64,000 nt of DNA from Desulforegula conservatrix Mb1Pa (GCF_000426225.1 NZ_AUEY01000002.1:62001-126000); one strand, 5' to 3'. Positions 25,066 through 35,221 are shown, counted from the stretch's first letter. The notes: generated from the letters alone by a model not told the origin. Program-made: numbers and translations.

Positions 25066-26544
25066 CTATTTCTTCACCTGTGCCTCAGTAGCAGCCGGAG
25101 CTTTTTCTACAGCTTTCGTCTCTTCAGCCCTCTTTTCGTCGGCCTTTGTCTGCCATCCGCCACCAAGAGACTTGTAAAGAGTAACCAGTGAAACAAGATG
25201 ATCCCTTACAGACTGGCTTTCATCAAGTTCTGAATTGAAGAGTGAACGCTGGGCATCAAGCACTTCAAGATAAGATGAAACACCGCCTATATAGCGGCTT
25301 TCGGCAAGCTTAAGGACTTCCCTGTTGCTGGTGACATTTCCTGTCTGCGCCTGCTGGCGTTCACCTGTTTTCTGATATGATACCAGTGAATCTTCAACTT
25401 CCCTGAAAGCCTGCTGAATAGTCTTCTGATATTTTAACAAAGCCTGACGCTGCTGGGCTTCAGAAACTTCTATTCTCCTGAGATTCTTTCCGGCCTCAAA
25501 TATCGGCTGCACAAGATTACCGGCTATATTCCAGTTGCTTGACGGACTTTCGGTCAACTCGCCAAGATCACTGCTCACATATCCGTAACCGCCTGTGAGG
25601 GATATTCTTGGAAAGAGCATTGCCTTGGATTCGCCAATTTTTGCATTTGACGCCACAAGTTCCTGTTCAGACTGAAGAATATCAGGTCTTCTTTCAATAA
25701 GGGCAGAAGGAATACCAGCAGGAATCTGAGGAACGACCTGCTGATCTTTAAGAATCTTTCCTCTCATGATTGGCCTCGGATTTTTGCCGAGAAGGAAAGA
25801 AAGCTCATTTTCCTTGATGCGCATCTGCTTCTCAAGATCTGATATTATGGACTTGGTTCTGTAAACCTCTGCTTCAGCCTGGTAATAATCAATTTTAGCA
25901 GCAACTCCGCCCTCGAATCTGGTTTTTATCAGCTTGGATGAACTCTGCCTTGATTCAAGGGTTCTTTTTGCAACTTCGAGACGATTGTCAATATCACGCA
26001 GTTCAAAATAAGCGCTGGCAACACTGCTTACAACCGATATCATTATCGCTTTCTTTGCTTCCTCTGTGGAAAGAAAAACAGCCTTCTGGGCTTCTGTTGC
26101 CCTTCTGAGCCGTCCGAACATATCTATTTCCCATGAAAGATTTGCAGAAAGGGAATAAATGTCAGATTTATCTCCCATAGCTTCCCCAGGAAGTGCATAA
26201 CCATAGTCCGTAGGTTCAGACGTACCAGCAGAGGCTCTGGCGTCAACCTTCGGGAATAAATCCGCCTTTGTGAAACCAAACTGAGCCCTTGCTTCCTCAA
26301 CTCTTTCACTCGCTATTCGTATATCCTTGTTTTCATCAATGGCAACCTTGATGAGATCCGCAAGCTTCTGATCCTTGAAAACATCCCACCAGGGCAGATC
26401 AGCAAGGGATTGGCTTTCTTTTGCTGAAACACTCCACTTTTCAGGTTCTTCTATTTCAGGTCTTTTATAATCAGGCCCGACAGCACAGGCCGACAAAGTC
26501 ATAACTGCAGCCAGAGGCAGGCAGAATCTTATAAAACGTTTCAT
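25066..26544 (-). CDS. RND efflux outer-membrane lipoprotein (OprM/NodT family)
   Basis: The outer-membrane channel of a tripartite efflux pump. The signal peptide ends in lipobox LSACAVGPDYKRP (Cys20), the standard start of the OprM/NodT family. Two internally repeated OEP domains follow, with the family marks LPWWDVFKDQ, DLSANLSWEIDMFG-type and PRISLTGGYG and a central GIPSALIERRPDILQSEQELV. It has 492 residues with a Lys/Ala/Glu-rich tail. It is the last gene of the adaptor-pump-channel operon, two bases after the pump gene. Confidence 0.93.
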   Translation of the reverse strand: MKRFIRFCLPLAAVMTLSACAVGPDYKRPEIEEPEKWSVSAKESQSLADLPWWDVFKDQKLADLIKVAIDENKDIRIASERVEEARAQFGFTKADLFPKVDARASAGTSEPTDYGYALPGEAMGDKSDIYSLSANLSWEIDMFGRLRRATEAQKAVFLSTEEAKKAIMISVVSSVASAYFELRDIDNRLEVAKRTLESRQSSSKLIKTRFEGGVAAKIDYYQAEAEVYRTKSIISDLEKQMRIKENELSFLLGKNPRPIMRGKILKDQQVVPQIPAGIPSALIERRPDILQSEQELVASNAKIGESKAMLFPRISLTGGYGYVSSDLGELTESPSSNWNIAGNLVQPIFEAGKNLRRIEVSEAQQRQALLKYQKTIQQAFREVEDSLVSYQKTGERQQAQTGNVTSNREVLKLAESRYIGGVSSYLEVLDAQRSLFNSELDESQSVRDHLVSLVTLYKSLGGGWQTKADEKRAEETKAVEKAPAATEAQVKK

Positions 26545-26546
26545 AA

Positions 26547-29500
26547 TTAATGCCCTCCATGGGTCACAGCTGGGGTTTCCTCTGCTTTTTTCTTTTTCGG
26601 GAACAATTTTTCCATCATTACAAAAAACGAAGGAGTCAGATAAACACCAAGTATGGTTGCCACAAGCATTCCTGAGAAAACCGCGACGCCCATTACTATT
26701 CGTGATGCAGCTCCTGATCCCTTTGCGAGGATGAGTGGAATTACACCAAAAAGGAAAGCGAATGCGGTCATGAGAATCGGCCTGAATCTGAGTCTGGCTG
26801 ATTCCATTGCAGCTTCCATTGGTGAACTTCCTTCATCGCTCTTCATCTTTGCAAACTCAACAATGAGGATTGAGTTTTTAGCGGCAAGACCTATGAGCAT
26901 TACAAGGCCAACCTGAACAAATACGTTGTTGTCAAGTCCCATCAGCCAGGTTCCAAGCAATGACCCGAGCACAACCGTAGGAGTGGCGAGAAGTACGCTG
27001 AACGGCAAACTCCAGCTTTCATACATGGCAGCAAGCAGAAGAAAAACAAAAACAATAGCCATGATAAATGTCGGAACAGATGAAGGTGCTGTCTTTTCTT
27101 CATAAGACATACCTGAATAGGTAAATCCCATTTCAGGAGGAAGTACAGCTGTAGCAACCTCTTCTAGCGCTGCCATTGCCTGTCCTGATGTGTACCCAGG
27201 TGCCGCTGCGCCAAATATTTCAACCGATCTCAGGAGGTTGAATCTTGTGGTCAGGGCCGTACCTGATACAGGAGTTATCTTTACAAGGGTTGACAATGGA
27301 ATCATTTCGTTGGTTGTTTTGCTTTTTACATAAAACTGTTTAATATCGTCCGGCTTCTGTCTGTAGTCAGATTCAGACTGCATATAAACCCTGTAAAGAC
27401 GTCCAAAACGGTTGAAGTCGTTTATGTACGATCCTCCAAGAATTGCCTGGAGTGTTGTGAAAACATCGTTGATCGGCACGCCAAGTTTCTTTGCCTTTTC
27501 CCTGTCAAGATCCAGTTTTATCTGCGGAACACTAGGGTCAAAAGGAGTAATCATATTCGCAAGTTCCGGCCTTTTCCTGGCTTCGGCAAGAAATTTGCTG
27601 GTATGAACCCCAAGCTGATCGATGCTTAGCGAGCCGCTCCTGTCCTGGAGAATAAAGTTAAAACCTCCGGAAGCTCCAAAACCCGATATTGTAGGAGGAA
27701 TGAAAGGAAATACTATAGCTTCGGAAATCTTGGAAAATTCTTTCTGAAGATGACCAAGTATACCTCGAAGGCTTTCCTCTTTAGTGGTTCTTTCATCCCA
27801 TGGCTTCATCTTGGCAAAAAAGGTGGCATAATTAGGGTTAAAGGTGTTGGTCATTACACCAAAACCGCCAATACCATTGGCGGCTTCAACACCAGGAGTC
27901 TTGCTGAGTATACCCTCGATCTGCCTCATTACCTTGTCGGTTCTTTCAATGGACGCTCCGTTTGGAAGTTGGGCATTCACAAGAAATATCCCCTGATCCT
28001 CATTCGGAACAAAGCCCTTTGGAAGCGCCTTTCCGAAAAAAGCCGAACCAGCAAGAACGCAAGCCAGTAGCACAAGGCTTATAATGGTTTTTCTGGCCAT
28101 ATAGCCCGCTATCTTGACATAGCCTTTTGTGGATCTGTCAAAAATATTGTTGAACCCTCTGAAGAAAGCTCCGAGAAGTCCTTTTGAAGCACCAGTATGA
28201 GGCTTGAGAAGAAGCGCCGAAAGAGCAGGACTCAGCGTAAGAGCACTGAAAGCGGAAAGAAGAACCGATATTGCTATTGTTAAAGCAAACTGCTGATAAA
28301 GCCTTCCTGTGAGACCGCCAATAAATGCGACAGGAACAAAAACTGCGGTAAGGATAAGGGCGATACCTATAACAGGCCCTGAAACTTCTTCCATGGCCTT
28401 GAGAGTCGCCTCTTTTGGCTGCATTCCATGCTCGATATGATGCATTACAGCCTCAACAACAACAATGGCATCGTCAACAACAATACCGATGGCTAGAATC
28501 AGCCCGAACATTGTGAGTGTATTTATTGAAAATCCGAACAGAGGAAAAAAGATGAATGTACCAACCAGAGAAACCGGAATAGTAAGAATTGGTATGAGTG
28601 TCGCTCTCCAGCTCTGAAGGAATACAAAAACAACTATGATAACGAGTATGATCGCTTCATAAAGGGTTTTTACAATTTCTTTGAGAGATTCTGTAATTGC
28701 CGGGGTAGTGTCATAAACAATCTTGTAATCAACGCCAGCAGGAAAAAATTTCTTCATGTCCTCCAAGGCTTTATAAACTCCATTTGCGGTCTGGAGCTGA
28801 TTGGCTCCTGGAAGAAGATAAAGGGCAAGAACAGAAGCAGCTTTTCCGTCAAGACGGCTGAATGCCTTATAGTTTTCACCTCCAAGTTCTACCCTTGCCA
28901 CGTCTTTCAGTCTTATCTGGGCGCCTGAATCGGTCGATTTTATGATAATGTTCTCGAACTCCTCAGCAGTCGTAAGTCTGCCAGGTGCGTTTACTGTATA
29001 TGTAAACTCCTGATCAGGCTTTGAAGGAGCCGCACCTATCTGACCAGCCGGAGCCTGGGCATTCTGCTCCTTTACGGCCGTCATTATATCGGTGGTCGTA
29101 AGCCCGAAATTCTTTAGGGTATCAGGCCTTATCCATATTCGCATACCATACTCTGACCCTCCGAAAAGAGTGGCGTCTGAAACACCCTGGATTCTTAATA
29201 AAGCATCCCTTATATTGATCATGGTATAGTTGTTAAGAAATAGCGCGTCCCTTGTACTATCAGGAGAATAGAGGGACACAAGCATTAGAATACTTGGATT
29301 CATCTTGGAAACAGTTACACCCTGCTGAACAACTTCCTGGGCCAGACGCGCTTCTGCCTGGGTGGTTCTGTTCTGGGTCAGCATGTTGGCGTTATCAAGA
29401 TTGGTTCCAACGCTATAGGATACGTCCAGAAGCATTCTGCCGTCACCTGTATTGGATGACTTCATATAGATCATGTTTTCAACGCCGTTAATCTTCTGTT

Positions 29501-29696
29501 CAATAGGCGTTGCAACCGACTCTTCAACTGATTCCGCATTTGCTCCGGGATAATTGGCCTCAACACGCACAACTGGCGGAGCAAGCTGAGGATACTGCTC
29601 AATAGGAAGTTTTTCCAGGGTAATGACGCCAATCATGACGGTGAGTATGGCAATAACCATAGCCACGATCGGCCTGTTTATGAAAAATTTACTCAT
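26547..29696 (-). CDS. RND multidrug efflux pump, HAE1 (AcrB/MexB) family
   Basis: The inner-membrane proton antiporter of the efflux system. At 1049 residues it is full length: N-terminal helix FFINRPIVAMVIAILTVMIG, then porter and docking loops, and twelve membrane helices in two sets. Helix 4 has the proton-relay aspartates in GLILAIGIVVDDAIVVVEA, and the RND motif FVPVAFIGGLTGRLYQQFA follows. The C-terminal half has GLVMLIGLAAKNSILIVEFA. The tail is Lys/His-rich. Substrates of this family are drugs, solvents and bile salts; the actual range is unknown. No TetR-type regulator is adjacent. Confidence 0.97.
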   Translation of the reverse strand: MSKFFINRPIVAMVIAILTVMIGVITLEKLPIEQYPQLAPPVVRVEANYPGANAESVEESVATPIEQKINGVENMIYMKSSNTGDGRMLLDVSYSVGTNLDNANMLTQNRTTQAEARLAQEVVQQGVTVSKMNPSILMLVSLYSPDSTRDALFLNNYTMINIRDALLRIQGVSDATLFGGSEYGMRIWIRPDTLKNFGLTTTDIMTAVKEQNAQAPAGQIGAAPSKPDQEFTYTVNAPGRLTTAEEFENIIIKSTDSGAQIRLKDVARVELGGENYKAFSRLDGKAASVLALYLLPGANQLQTANGVYKALEDMKKFFPAGVDYKIVYDTTPAITESLKEIVKTLYEAIILVIIVVFVFLQSWRATLIPILTIPVSLVGTFIFFPLFGFSINTLTMFGLILAIGIVVDDAIVVVEAVMHHIEHGMQPKEATLKAMEEVSGPVIGIALILTAVFVPVAFIGGLTGRLYQQFALTIAISVLLSAFSALTLSPALSALLLKPHTGASKGLLGAFFRGFNNIFDRSTKGYVKIAGYMARKTIISLVLLACVLAGSAFFGKALPKGFVPNEDQGIFLVNAQLPNGASIERTDKVMRQIEGILSKTPGVEAANGIGGFGVMTNTFNPNYATFFAKMKPWDERTTKEESLRGILGHLQKEFSKISEAIVFPFIPPTISGFGASGGFNFILQDRSGSLSIDQLGVHTSKFLAEARKRPELANMITPFDPSVPQIKLDLDREKAKKLGVPINDVFTTLQAILGGSYINDFNRFGRLYRVYMQSESDYRQKPDDIKQFYVKSKTTNEMIPLSTLVKITPVSGTALTTRFNLLRSVEIFGAAAPGYTSGQAMAALEEVATAVLPPEMGFTYSGMSYEEKTAPSSVPTFIMAIVFVFLLLAAMYESWSLPFSVLLATPTVVLGSLLGTWLMGLDNNVFVQVGLVMLIGLAAKNSILIVEFAKMKSDEGSSPMEAAMESARLRFRPILMTAFAFLFGVIPLILAKGSGAASRIVMGVAVFSGMLVATILGVYLTPSFFVMMEKLFPKKKKAEETPAVTHGGH

Positions 29697-29699
29697 GTT

Positions 29700-30926
29700 T
29701 TATTCCCCTTTTTTAGCGTTTTGAGGGGCTGTTTCTTCAGGCTTTGCAGCCGCAGCAGGCTCTTCTTCCACATTAACTTCCTGTGCTTTAACAGTCACGC
29801 CCTGCTTAACTTTCTGAAGGCCTTCAACTATTATTCTGTCTTCAGGATTAAGTCCCTTGTCTATTATCCAGAGATTTCCAACCCTTTCACCAGCAGTTAC
29901 AGGCCTTAGCTCAACCTTATTGTCTTTATCAACAACCGCCACGGTGAAAGTTCCCTGAAGTTCCTGAACAGCACGCTGCGGAACGAGTATGGCATTTTCC
30001 TTTGTTGCGACTACTGCCCTAACTTTTGCGTATTGTCCTGATCTGACAAGCTTTTCAGGGTTAGGGAAAGCAAGTTCAATCATGAGGGTTCCTGTCTGGG
30101 CGTCAACTGTGCTTTCTGCAAAAGCAATACCGCCTTTATATTTATGAACACTGCCATCTGCCAGAATCATTTCAATATCAGATTTTTTAGGAGCGTCTTT
30201 TTCAGGCTTTCTGTTTCTGCTGAAAAGCAGATAATCATTCTCACTGATTGAAACTCTTACATGGATAGGATCTATTGTGGAAACTGTCGTAAGAAGTGTT
30301 TTCTGACCGCTACCAACAAGGTTTCCAGGGTTTACTTCGGTCTTCCCTATAATTCCATCCATAGGCGAATAAATTGATGTATATCCAAGATTGATCTGGG
30401 CCTGGTCAACAGAAGCTTTTGCTGACTGTACATTTGCTTCTGCCGCAAGCTGCTGGGAAACGGCGGTATCATAATCCTGTCGTGGTATAGCGTTCTGCTG
30501 CATAAGGGGCTTGAATCTCGCTACATCCTGCTGGGCCTTTGACAACGCGGCATTTACCTGGGCAAGATTTCCCTTTGCCTGATCAAGTTTTGCCTCAAGG
30601 GGCTTTTTGTCTATGGTGTAAAGAAGCTGACCTTTTTTAACAAAAGATCCTTCCTTAAAATTTACTGTCTCAAGAAAACCCTCAACCCTAGCGCGTATCT
30701 CAACTTCGGTCTGACCTCTGGTCTGACCGACAAATTCCTTGTAAACAGGAGTTGTCTTCTGAAGAACTTTCGATACTTTGACTTCTGGCGGTGGTGGAGG
30801 AGCAGCAGCTTTTTTGTCTTTATCGCATCCCATAATTAAAGATAAAGACATAAGTACCGTAAGTGTGAATATCAAAAGCCGTATATTTGCTTTTGACCCA
30901 AAAAAAGAGCTTCTTTTCAAATTCAT
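29700..30926 (-). CDS. RND efflux periplasmic adaptor lipoprotein (AcrA/MexA family)
   Basis: Membrane fusion protein linking pump and outer-membrane channel. The lipobox is LIMGC (Cys34), followed by a proline-rich linker. The lipoyl halves are seen as RARVEGFLETVNFKEGSFVKKGQLLYTID and YSPMDGIIGKTEVNPGNLV, on either side of a coiled-coil hairpin (about 105-165). Beta-barrel and membrane-proximal domains follow, with VPQRAVQELQG typical of the family. GGGGAAG lies five bases upstream of the ATG. First gene of the operon; the pump gene begins three bases after its stop. Confidence 0.95.
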   Translation of the reverse strand: MNLKRSSFFGSKANIRLLIFTLTVLMSLSLIMGCDKDKKAAAPPPPPEVKVSKVLQKTTPVYKEFVGQTRGQTEVEIRARVEGFLETVNFKEGSFVKKGQLLYTIDKKPLEAKLDQAKGNLAQVNAALSKAQQDVARFKPLMQQNAIPRQDYDTAVSQQLAAEANVQSAKASVDQAQINLGYTSIYSPMDGIIGKTEVNPGNLVGSGQKTLLTTVSTIDPIHVRVSISENDYLLFSRNRKPEKDAPKKSDIEMILADGSVHKYKGGIAFAESTVDAQTGTLMIELAFPNPEKLVRSGQYAKVRAVVATKENAILVPQRAVQELQGTFTVAVVDKDNKVELRPVTAGERVGNLWIIDKGLNPEDRIIVEGLQKVKQGVTVKAQEVNVEEEPAAAAKPEETAPQNAKKGE

Positions 30927-31029
30927 AATTACTTCCCCTTTTTTGCTTTGTTAATATTATCAAGCATAATTAAATTATTTTTTTTTGCGGCGATTTTTTT
31001 AAAAATTTAAACTCAAAAATCAACTATTA

Positions 31030-32070
31030 TTAAAGTGCATCAGAGAGCATTATACCAACTCCAAAACGATTGGAAGATGCATCATAATCAACAAGACTTT
31101 CACAATATCCGTTATAGTGCTGCACATATCCTCTGAGCTTCTTGTAAAGAGGAAAACTCCATCCAAGCTCAACAGCGCCCATATTTCCTGATTCCCTTAA
31201 ATTGTTTCTGAGCATCATGGTAAATACATGATCTTTCCATTTATACCCGGTTTTCAACTCTCCATATCCAACATATTTTTCTATGGAAGGATTATTGTCG
31301 TCCTCATCTTCTTCAGGAACTCTGTACCATGGCTTTAAAGCCATTACCCAGTTTCCCTTTTCAAAAACAAAATTCATGAAAACCCTGTTCCAGCTTCTTG
31401 ATATGGCCGGCATATTTGATCCGTTATAGTTTGCCATTCCCCTTCCGTTTGACTGATGGTTTAAACCAACTGAAACAATACCAAGCTTTATTCCAGCGAT
31501 ATCATAATCTGTTTTAAACTGGAGCCATGTCTCAGGCTCATGATTTGTTTCCCTGAAAGGGTTTGAAGCCGCGCTGTTATAAGCCTGCCAGTAAGACTGG
31601 TTAGTATAGCCCACATACAAGTCGCCATTGTCTTTGAATATTTTATCAAAAAGAAGATATTTGACGCTTATCTGGAATTTTATTTCTTCATCCTTTACAT
31701 CATCGTCTTCAAGACCGAAAGGAGCCGCATTCTTGGAAGGATTATAAGTATAAGGCATTACATAATTAGGTCTGTAGGGAGTAAGAACAAAGGCCGATTC
31801 CATTGTTGTTGATTCTTTTTCAAGCCTTTTATCAATAACAGAAGTTTTGTCTTCTTCAGCTTTTTTTGCTTCTTCCTGAACTTTGGCAGGAGAATCAAGA
31901 TATACTGAGCATTTTGAACGAATTGACTCAATTGAAGCTGAACCATCAGCTTTTTTCATCTCTTCAAGCATGCATTTGTTGTAGCTGTCCGTATCAGCCA
32001 ATGAAACGCCGCTACAAACAGCAATTATAAAAGGCATAAAAAATAATATTTTTTTACCGACAGATCCCAT
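31030..32070 (-). CDS. pldA: Outer-membrane phospholipase A (OMPLA)
   Basis: A calcium-dependent phospholipase in the outer membrane that degrades misplaced phospholipids. The active-site motif is present (GLNHQSNGR, with catalytic His and Ser), followed by SRSWNR with the catalytic Asn. Flanking family marks are TNQSYWQAYN, FRETNHEPE and VMALKPWYRVPEEDEDDNP. The mature barrel is preceded by a 21-residue signal peptide and a lysine/glutamate-rich linker of about 80 residues. AGGAG six bases before the ATG at 32070 fixes the start (346 residues); an upstream Met at 32118 has no such site. Probably monocistronic. Confidence 0.95.
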   Translation of the reverse strand: MGSVGKKILFFMPFIIAVCSGVSLADTDSYNKCMLEEMKKADGSASIESIRSKCSVYLDSPAKVQEEAKKAEEDKTSVIDKRLEKESTTMESAFVLTPYRPNYVMPYTYNPSKNAAPFGLEDDDVKDEEIKFQISVKYLLFDKIFKDNGDLYVGYTNQSYWQAYNSAASNPFRETNHEPETWLQFKTDYDIAGIKLGIVSVGLNHQSNGRGMANYNGSNMPAISRSWNRVFMNFVFEKGNWVMALKPWYRVPEEDEDDNNPSIEKYVGYGELKTGYKWKDHVFTMMLRNNLRESGNMGAVELGWSFPLYKKLRGYVQHYNGYCESLVDYDASSNRFGVGIMLSDAL

Positions 32071-32504
32071 CAATCTCTCCTTGTTTTTACTGACATCAAG
32101 TTCTTTATCTGAAAACACAGATATTCTAAAACTTCAAAATGCAGTATTTCATTGATTTTAGTAATCTTAATAAAGCGAATGGATTAGTTCTTATAATTCA
32201 GAATTGACAAAATAGCAAAAAATCCGAGATTTCAGGCATTCCGTAGGAGTCTGACCAGGTTAAAATTGTGGCCGGAATCCAGAAGTATCTGAAAAACTGG
32301 GTGCCGGATAAAGTCCGGCATGACGTTAAAGACCTTTTCTGACTTTTTGTAAGACCATCAGAATTAGCTTTACATGGATTTTGACTTTGCTTAATAACAC
32401 ACCAACCCTTGAAATGTCTAACACTTATGGGCTGTTCATTATTAAAACTGAGCTAAAAACAGTGATTCAAAAATTTGAAAACATATTCAGTGAGATGGCT
32501 TAAA
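32071..32504. other. Divergent intergenic region, pldA / K+ channel
   Basis: Mostly AT-rich. The only recognisable feature is copy 5 of the MITE-like repeat (32204-32361). No gene was seen. Confidence 0.6.
32204..32361 (+). repeat. MITE-like dispersed repeat, copy 5 of 8
   Basis: Starts TTGACAAAATAGCAAAAAAT and ends GACTTTTTGTAAGACCATCA. The first palindrome is interrupted by about 27 extra bases. The second block reads GCCGGATAAAGTCCGGCATG. Confidence 0.8.
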
Positions 32505-33188
32505 ATGACCTCTAAAATCGTAAATATTATTTCATCTGTTGATTCTAAAATGATCGCGTCCCTGAAAAAACATCCGTCCTTACTTATTCCTCTTTTTTTC
32601 AGTTACGGCATTTTAATGATAGCGCTCGGATTTTTATTAGCTTTCTTCATGATTCTTATATTAAAAATATCAGGTCCTTTTTTCCAGACAGATGTACTAC
32701 GCACAATGCTTTCAATGGCTTTCAGAATGTCTTTTGGTCTTGTTTCTGCTTTAATATGGCTTCACTATATTTATCTCGCATTGAGATCCTTTATAAAATC
32801 AGCAACGGTAATAAACAGAACATCAAATGTTTTGAAAATGGTTCAGCTAATAGCTGCAACAGCATTTGCTTTTTCAGTAATACATTATTATGTGGCCCTG
32901 TTTTCGAACAGCGCGGCATATACTGGCATCGATACTCCTGCTCCGGCTGGCGGATGGAGTGAAGAGGACAGCAGAATAGACAGACTCTGCTTTATTCCTG
33001 ATTTTAAAATCGTAATTGATTTTCTTTATTTCAGCACAGTCACCATGGCCACAGTTGGATATGGAGATATTCATCCTAAAACGACCCTGGCAAAAGTGAT
33101 TACAATGATTCAGATTGTATTTGCGTTTGAACTTATTGTTGTGGGTCTTGGATCAGCCATGGGTCAAAAAGATGATGAACCGGAATAA
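32505..33188 (+). CDS. Two-pore-helix-type potassium channel family protein
   Basis: A membrane protein with the K+ selectivity filter TVGYGD, preceded by the pore helix FLYFSTVTMA. Counting from the ATG at 32505 there are about four hydrophobic helices (25-52, 73-98, 111-133 and 195-220), the last pair embracing the pore. No cytoplasmic RCK domain or voltage sensor is present; the C-terminus is short and acidic. The frame is open to a TTG at 32475, and a GTG at 32490 is also possible; none has a clear Shine-Dalgarno. It would pass K+ passively across the inner membrane. It appears monocistronic. Confidence 0.85.
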   Translation: MTSKIVNIISSVDSKMIASLKKHPSLLIPLFFSYGILMIALGFLLAFFMILILKISGPFFQTDVLRTMLSMAFRMSFGLVSALIWLHYIYLALRSFIKSATVINRTSNVLKMVQLIAATAFAFSVIHYYVALFSNSAAYTGIDTPAPAGGWSEEDSRIDRLCFIPDFKIVIDFLYFSTVTMATVGYGDIHPKTTLAKVITMIQIVFAFELIVVGLGSAMGQKDDEPE

Positions 33189-33215
33189 AAAAAGCCCTGC
33201 CTGATCAGGCAGGGC
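33187..33215 (-). terminator. Rho-independent terminator after the CoA-transferase gene
   Basis: A perfect palindrome (33194-33215) with arms GCCCTGCCTGA / TCAGGCAGGGC, followed on the minus strand by seven T (33193-33187). It ends the minus-strand CoA-transferase transcript 27 bp after the stop and may also serve the convergent channel gene. Confidence 0.85.
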
Positions 33216-33241
33216 ATAGCTGGTTATAATCTATCCCATCA

Positions 33242-35221
33242 TTAAACTTCGAGCTTTTTACGAGCATCTTCCCTGGATTCGTAGATGTGCGGGGCTATTC
33301 CCCGCTCCTTAAGACCCTCTCCCACTTTCATTCTGATGAAAGCGCTGGTAGTGTAGCGAGTAACTTTCTCATAGTATCTGGAAACTACTGATTTGACCAT
33401 ATCGACATAGGCATCCGCCAGATCCTTTATGATGAAAAAATTGTCATAATTTACAATGGCGTTCACCTTGCGGCCAAGTGGGGCCAGAATAGATTCTACC
33501 TGGGCGCTTATATCCTCTATGTCTTTTACTGAGCATACCTGGAAACCCTCGAAATCAACGTAAAAAGTATTATCTGCGGAGTTATATAACATGCGCTCGG
33601 ATATTGGTTTGCTTATAAGATCTGTTTTAAGACCCATTGGCTGATGCATGAATATTCTCTCATCCATCAACTTCGGATTCTTTATTATGGGCTTGAAATC
33701 CATATATGCCAGAATGTCTTTTTCCAGGTCCACTCCGGGCGCTATTTCTGTAAGTTCTACGCCTTCCTGGGTAAGTCTGAATACGCAGCGTTCCGTGATA
33801 TAGATAACCTCAAGATTATTATTTCTGGCAGTTTCACCGCTGAATGTAATCTGCTCGACATCGCAAACGAATTTTTTCAGGCCGCCTTCATTGATAATAT
33901 TCAGTTTTCCGTCACCAACAGATACCTTGGTTTTCCCTGCTGTAAAAGTACCTGCAAAAACCATTTTCTTCGAATTCTGGCTGATATCTATAAAACCTCC
34001 GCAACCAGCCAGTTTAGGGCCGAAACGGCTCACGTTGACGTTTCCGTGCCTGTCCATCTGGGCAAGCCCAAGGCAGGCAAGATCAAGCCCTCCGCCATCG
34101 TAAAAATCAAACTGCATATGCATATCAAGCATGCAGTCCATGTTGGTCGAAGTACCGAAATTTTTACCGCCAGAGGGAATGCCCCCTATAGAGCCGGTTT
34201 CTGTCGTAAGGGTAAGAAATTCAAAAATCCCCTCTTCATTGGCCACGCTAGCAAGTCCTTCAGGCATTCCAATTCCAAGATTGACAACCATGTTAGGTCT
34301 TAGCTCAAAAGCAGCACGCCGAGCTATAATTTTGCGCTCATCCATTTCAAGCGGTGCCACGCTGGCAGCAGGAACCTTGAACTCGCAGCTGAAGGCAGGA
34401 TTATAATACGTTCCTGATGTCTGCCAGTGATTCTCAGGCTTTGACACCACCACGCAATCAACTATAATTCCTGGAATCTTCACATCGCGTGGATTAAGTG
34501 CGCCCCTGTCTGCAATGCGTTCTACCTGAACAATCACGAGACCTCCGGAATTTCTGGCTGCCATGGCAACAGGAAGCACTTCCAGAGTCATGGCCTCTTT
34601 TTCCATGGTTATATTGCCGTCAAGATCAGCTGTCGTGCCCCTCAGGAATGCGACCTGCACAGGCATGGTTTTGTAAGCCAGATATTCCTTGCCATCGAAA
34701 TTTACAACCTCGACTATATCCTCGGTGGTAATTGAATTTACCTTGCCACCTTCCAGACGAGGATCAACAAAGGTTCCGATGCCTACACTCGTAATGGTGC
34801 GGGGATTACCTGCCGCAATGTCACGGAACATATGAGAGAGAACGCCCTGGGGCAGGTTGTAAGCCTCTATTTTATCAGCCACTGCGAGTTTCTGAAGCCT
34901 TGGCGTCATACCCCAATGCCCGGCAATAACTCTTTTTAGCAAACCTTCTTTGTCCAGACGATTAAGGCCCTTGTCTTTGCTGTCGCCTATACCAGAGGCG
35001 TATAATAGAGTCAGGTTTTTGGGCTCAGCGGTTTCATTATACCTTATCTCCATGGCCTCTATAAGCTCTTCTGGCGAACCTCCACCCATAAGACCATCGA
35101 GGGCTATGGTATCTCCGCTTCGGATCAGACGAACAGCCTCATCTGCTGTTACAATTTTTCCGCGTTTCATCCCGGCCTTGATATCTGCCGCTACAGAACT
35201 TGCAACTTTGCGGTCACTCAT
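33242..35221 (-). CDS. Acyl-CoA:acetate/3-ketoacid CoA-transferase, fused alpha-beta type with extra C-terminal domain
   Basis: A class I CoA-transferase that swaps CoA between an acyl-CoA and a free acid. The alpha part covers about residues 20-285 and starts with a GLMGGGSPEELIEAM-type CoA loop. The beta part (about 290-540) carries the catalytic glutamate E341 in TLTTETGSIGGIPSGG. The 659-residue length exceeds typical fused enzymes such as YdiF (about 530), because of a C-terminal addition of about 120 residues of unclear role that includes FYVDFEGFQVCSV and IVNYDNFFI. AAGGAGG four bases upstream supports the ATG. Likely monocistronic. The substrate is probably a short-chain fatty acid (inference). 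Confidence 0.88.
   Translation of the reverse strand: MSDRKVASSVAADIKAGMKRGKIVTADEAVRLIRSGDTIALDGLMGGGSPEELIEAMEIRYNETAEPKNLTLLYASGIGDSKDKGLNRLDKEGLLKRVIAGHWGMTPRLQKLAVADKIEAYNLPQGVLSHMFRDIAAGNPRTITSVGIGTFVDPRLEGGKVNSITTEDIVEVVNFDGKEYLAYKTMPVQVAFLRGTTADLDGNITMEKEAMTLEVLPVAMAARNSGGLVIVQVERIADRGALNPRDVKIPGIIVDCVVVSKPENHWQTSGTYYNPAFSCEFKVPAASVAPLEMDERKIIARRAAFELRPNMVVNLGIGMPEGLASVANEEGIFEFLTLTTETGSIGGIPSGGKNFGTSTNMDCMLDMHMQFDFYDGGGLDLACLGLAQMDRHGNVNVSRFGPKLAGCGGFIDISQNSKKMVFAGTFTAGKTKVSVGDGKLNIINEGGLKKFVCDVEQITFSGETARNNNLEVIYITERCVFRLTQEGVELTEIAPGVDLEKDILAYMDFKPIIKNPKLMDERIFMHQPMGLKTDLISKPISERMLYNSADNTFYVDFEGFQVCSVKDIEDISAQVESILAPLGRKVNAIVNYDNFFIIKDLADAYVDMVKSVVSRYYEKVTRYTTSAFIRMKVGEGLKERGIAPHIYESREDARKKLEV

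Noticed and set aside
25066-30926. A novel transport system at the RND genes
   Set aside because: All three proteins match standard tripartite RND efflux components in full length and order.
33644-34303. 219-residue plus-strand frame inside the CoA-transferase
   Set aside because: Antisense to a gene with conserved catalytic motifs; product has no recognisable features.
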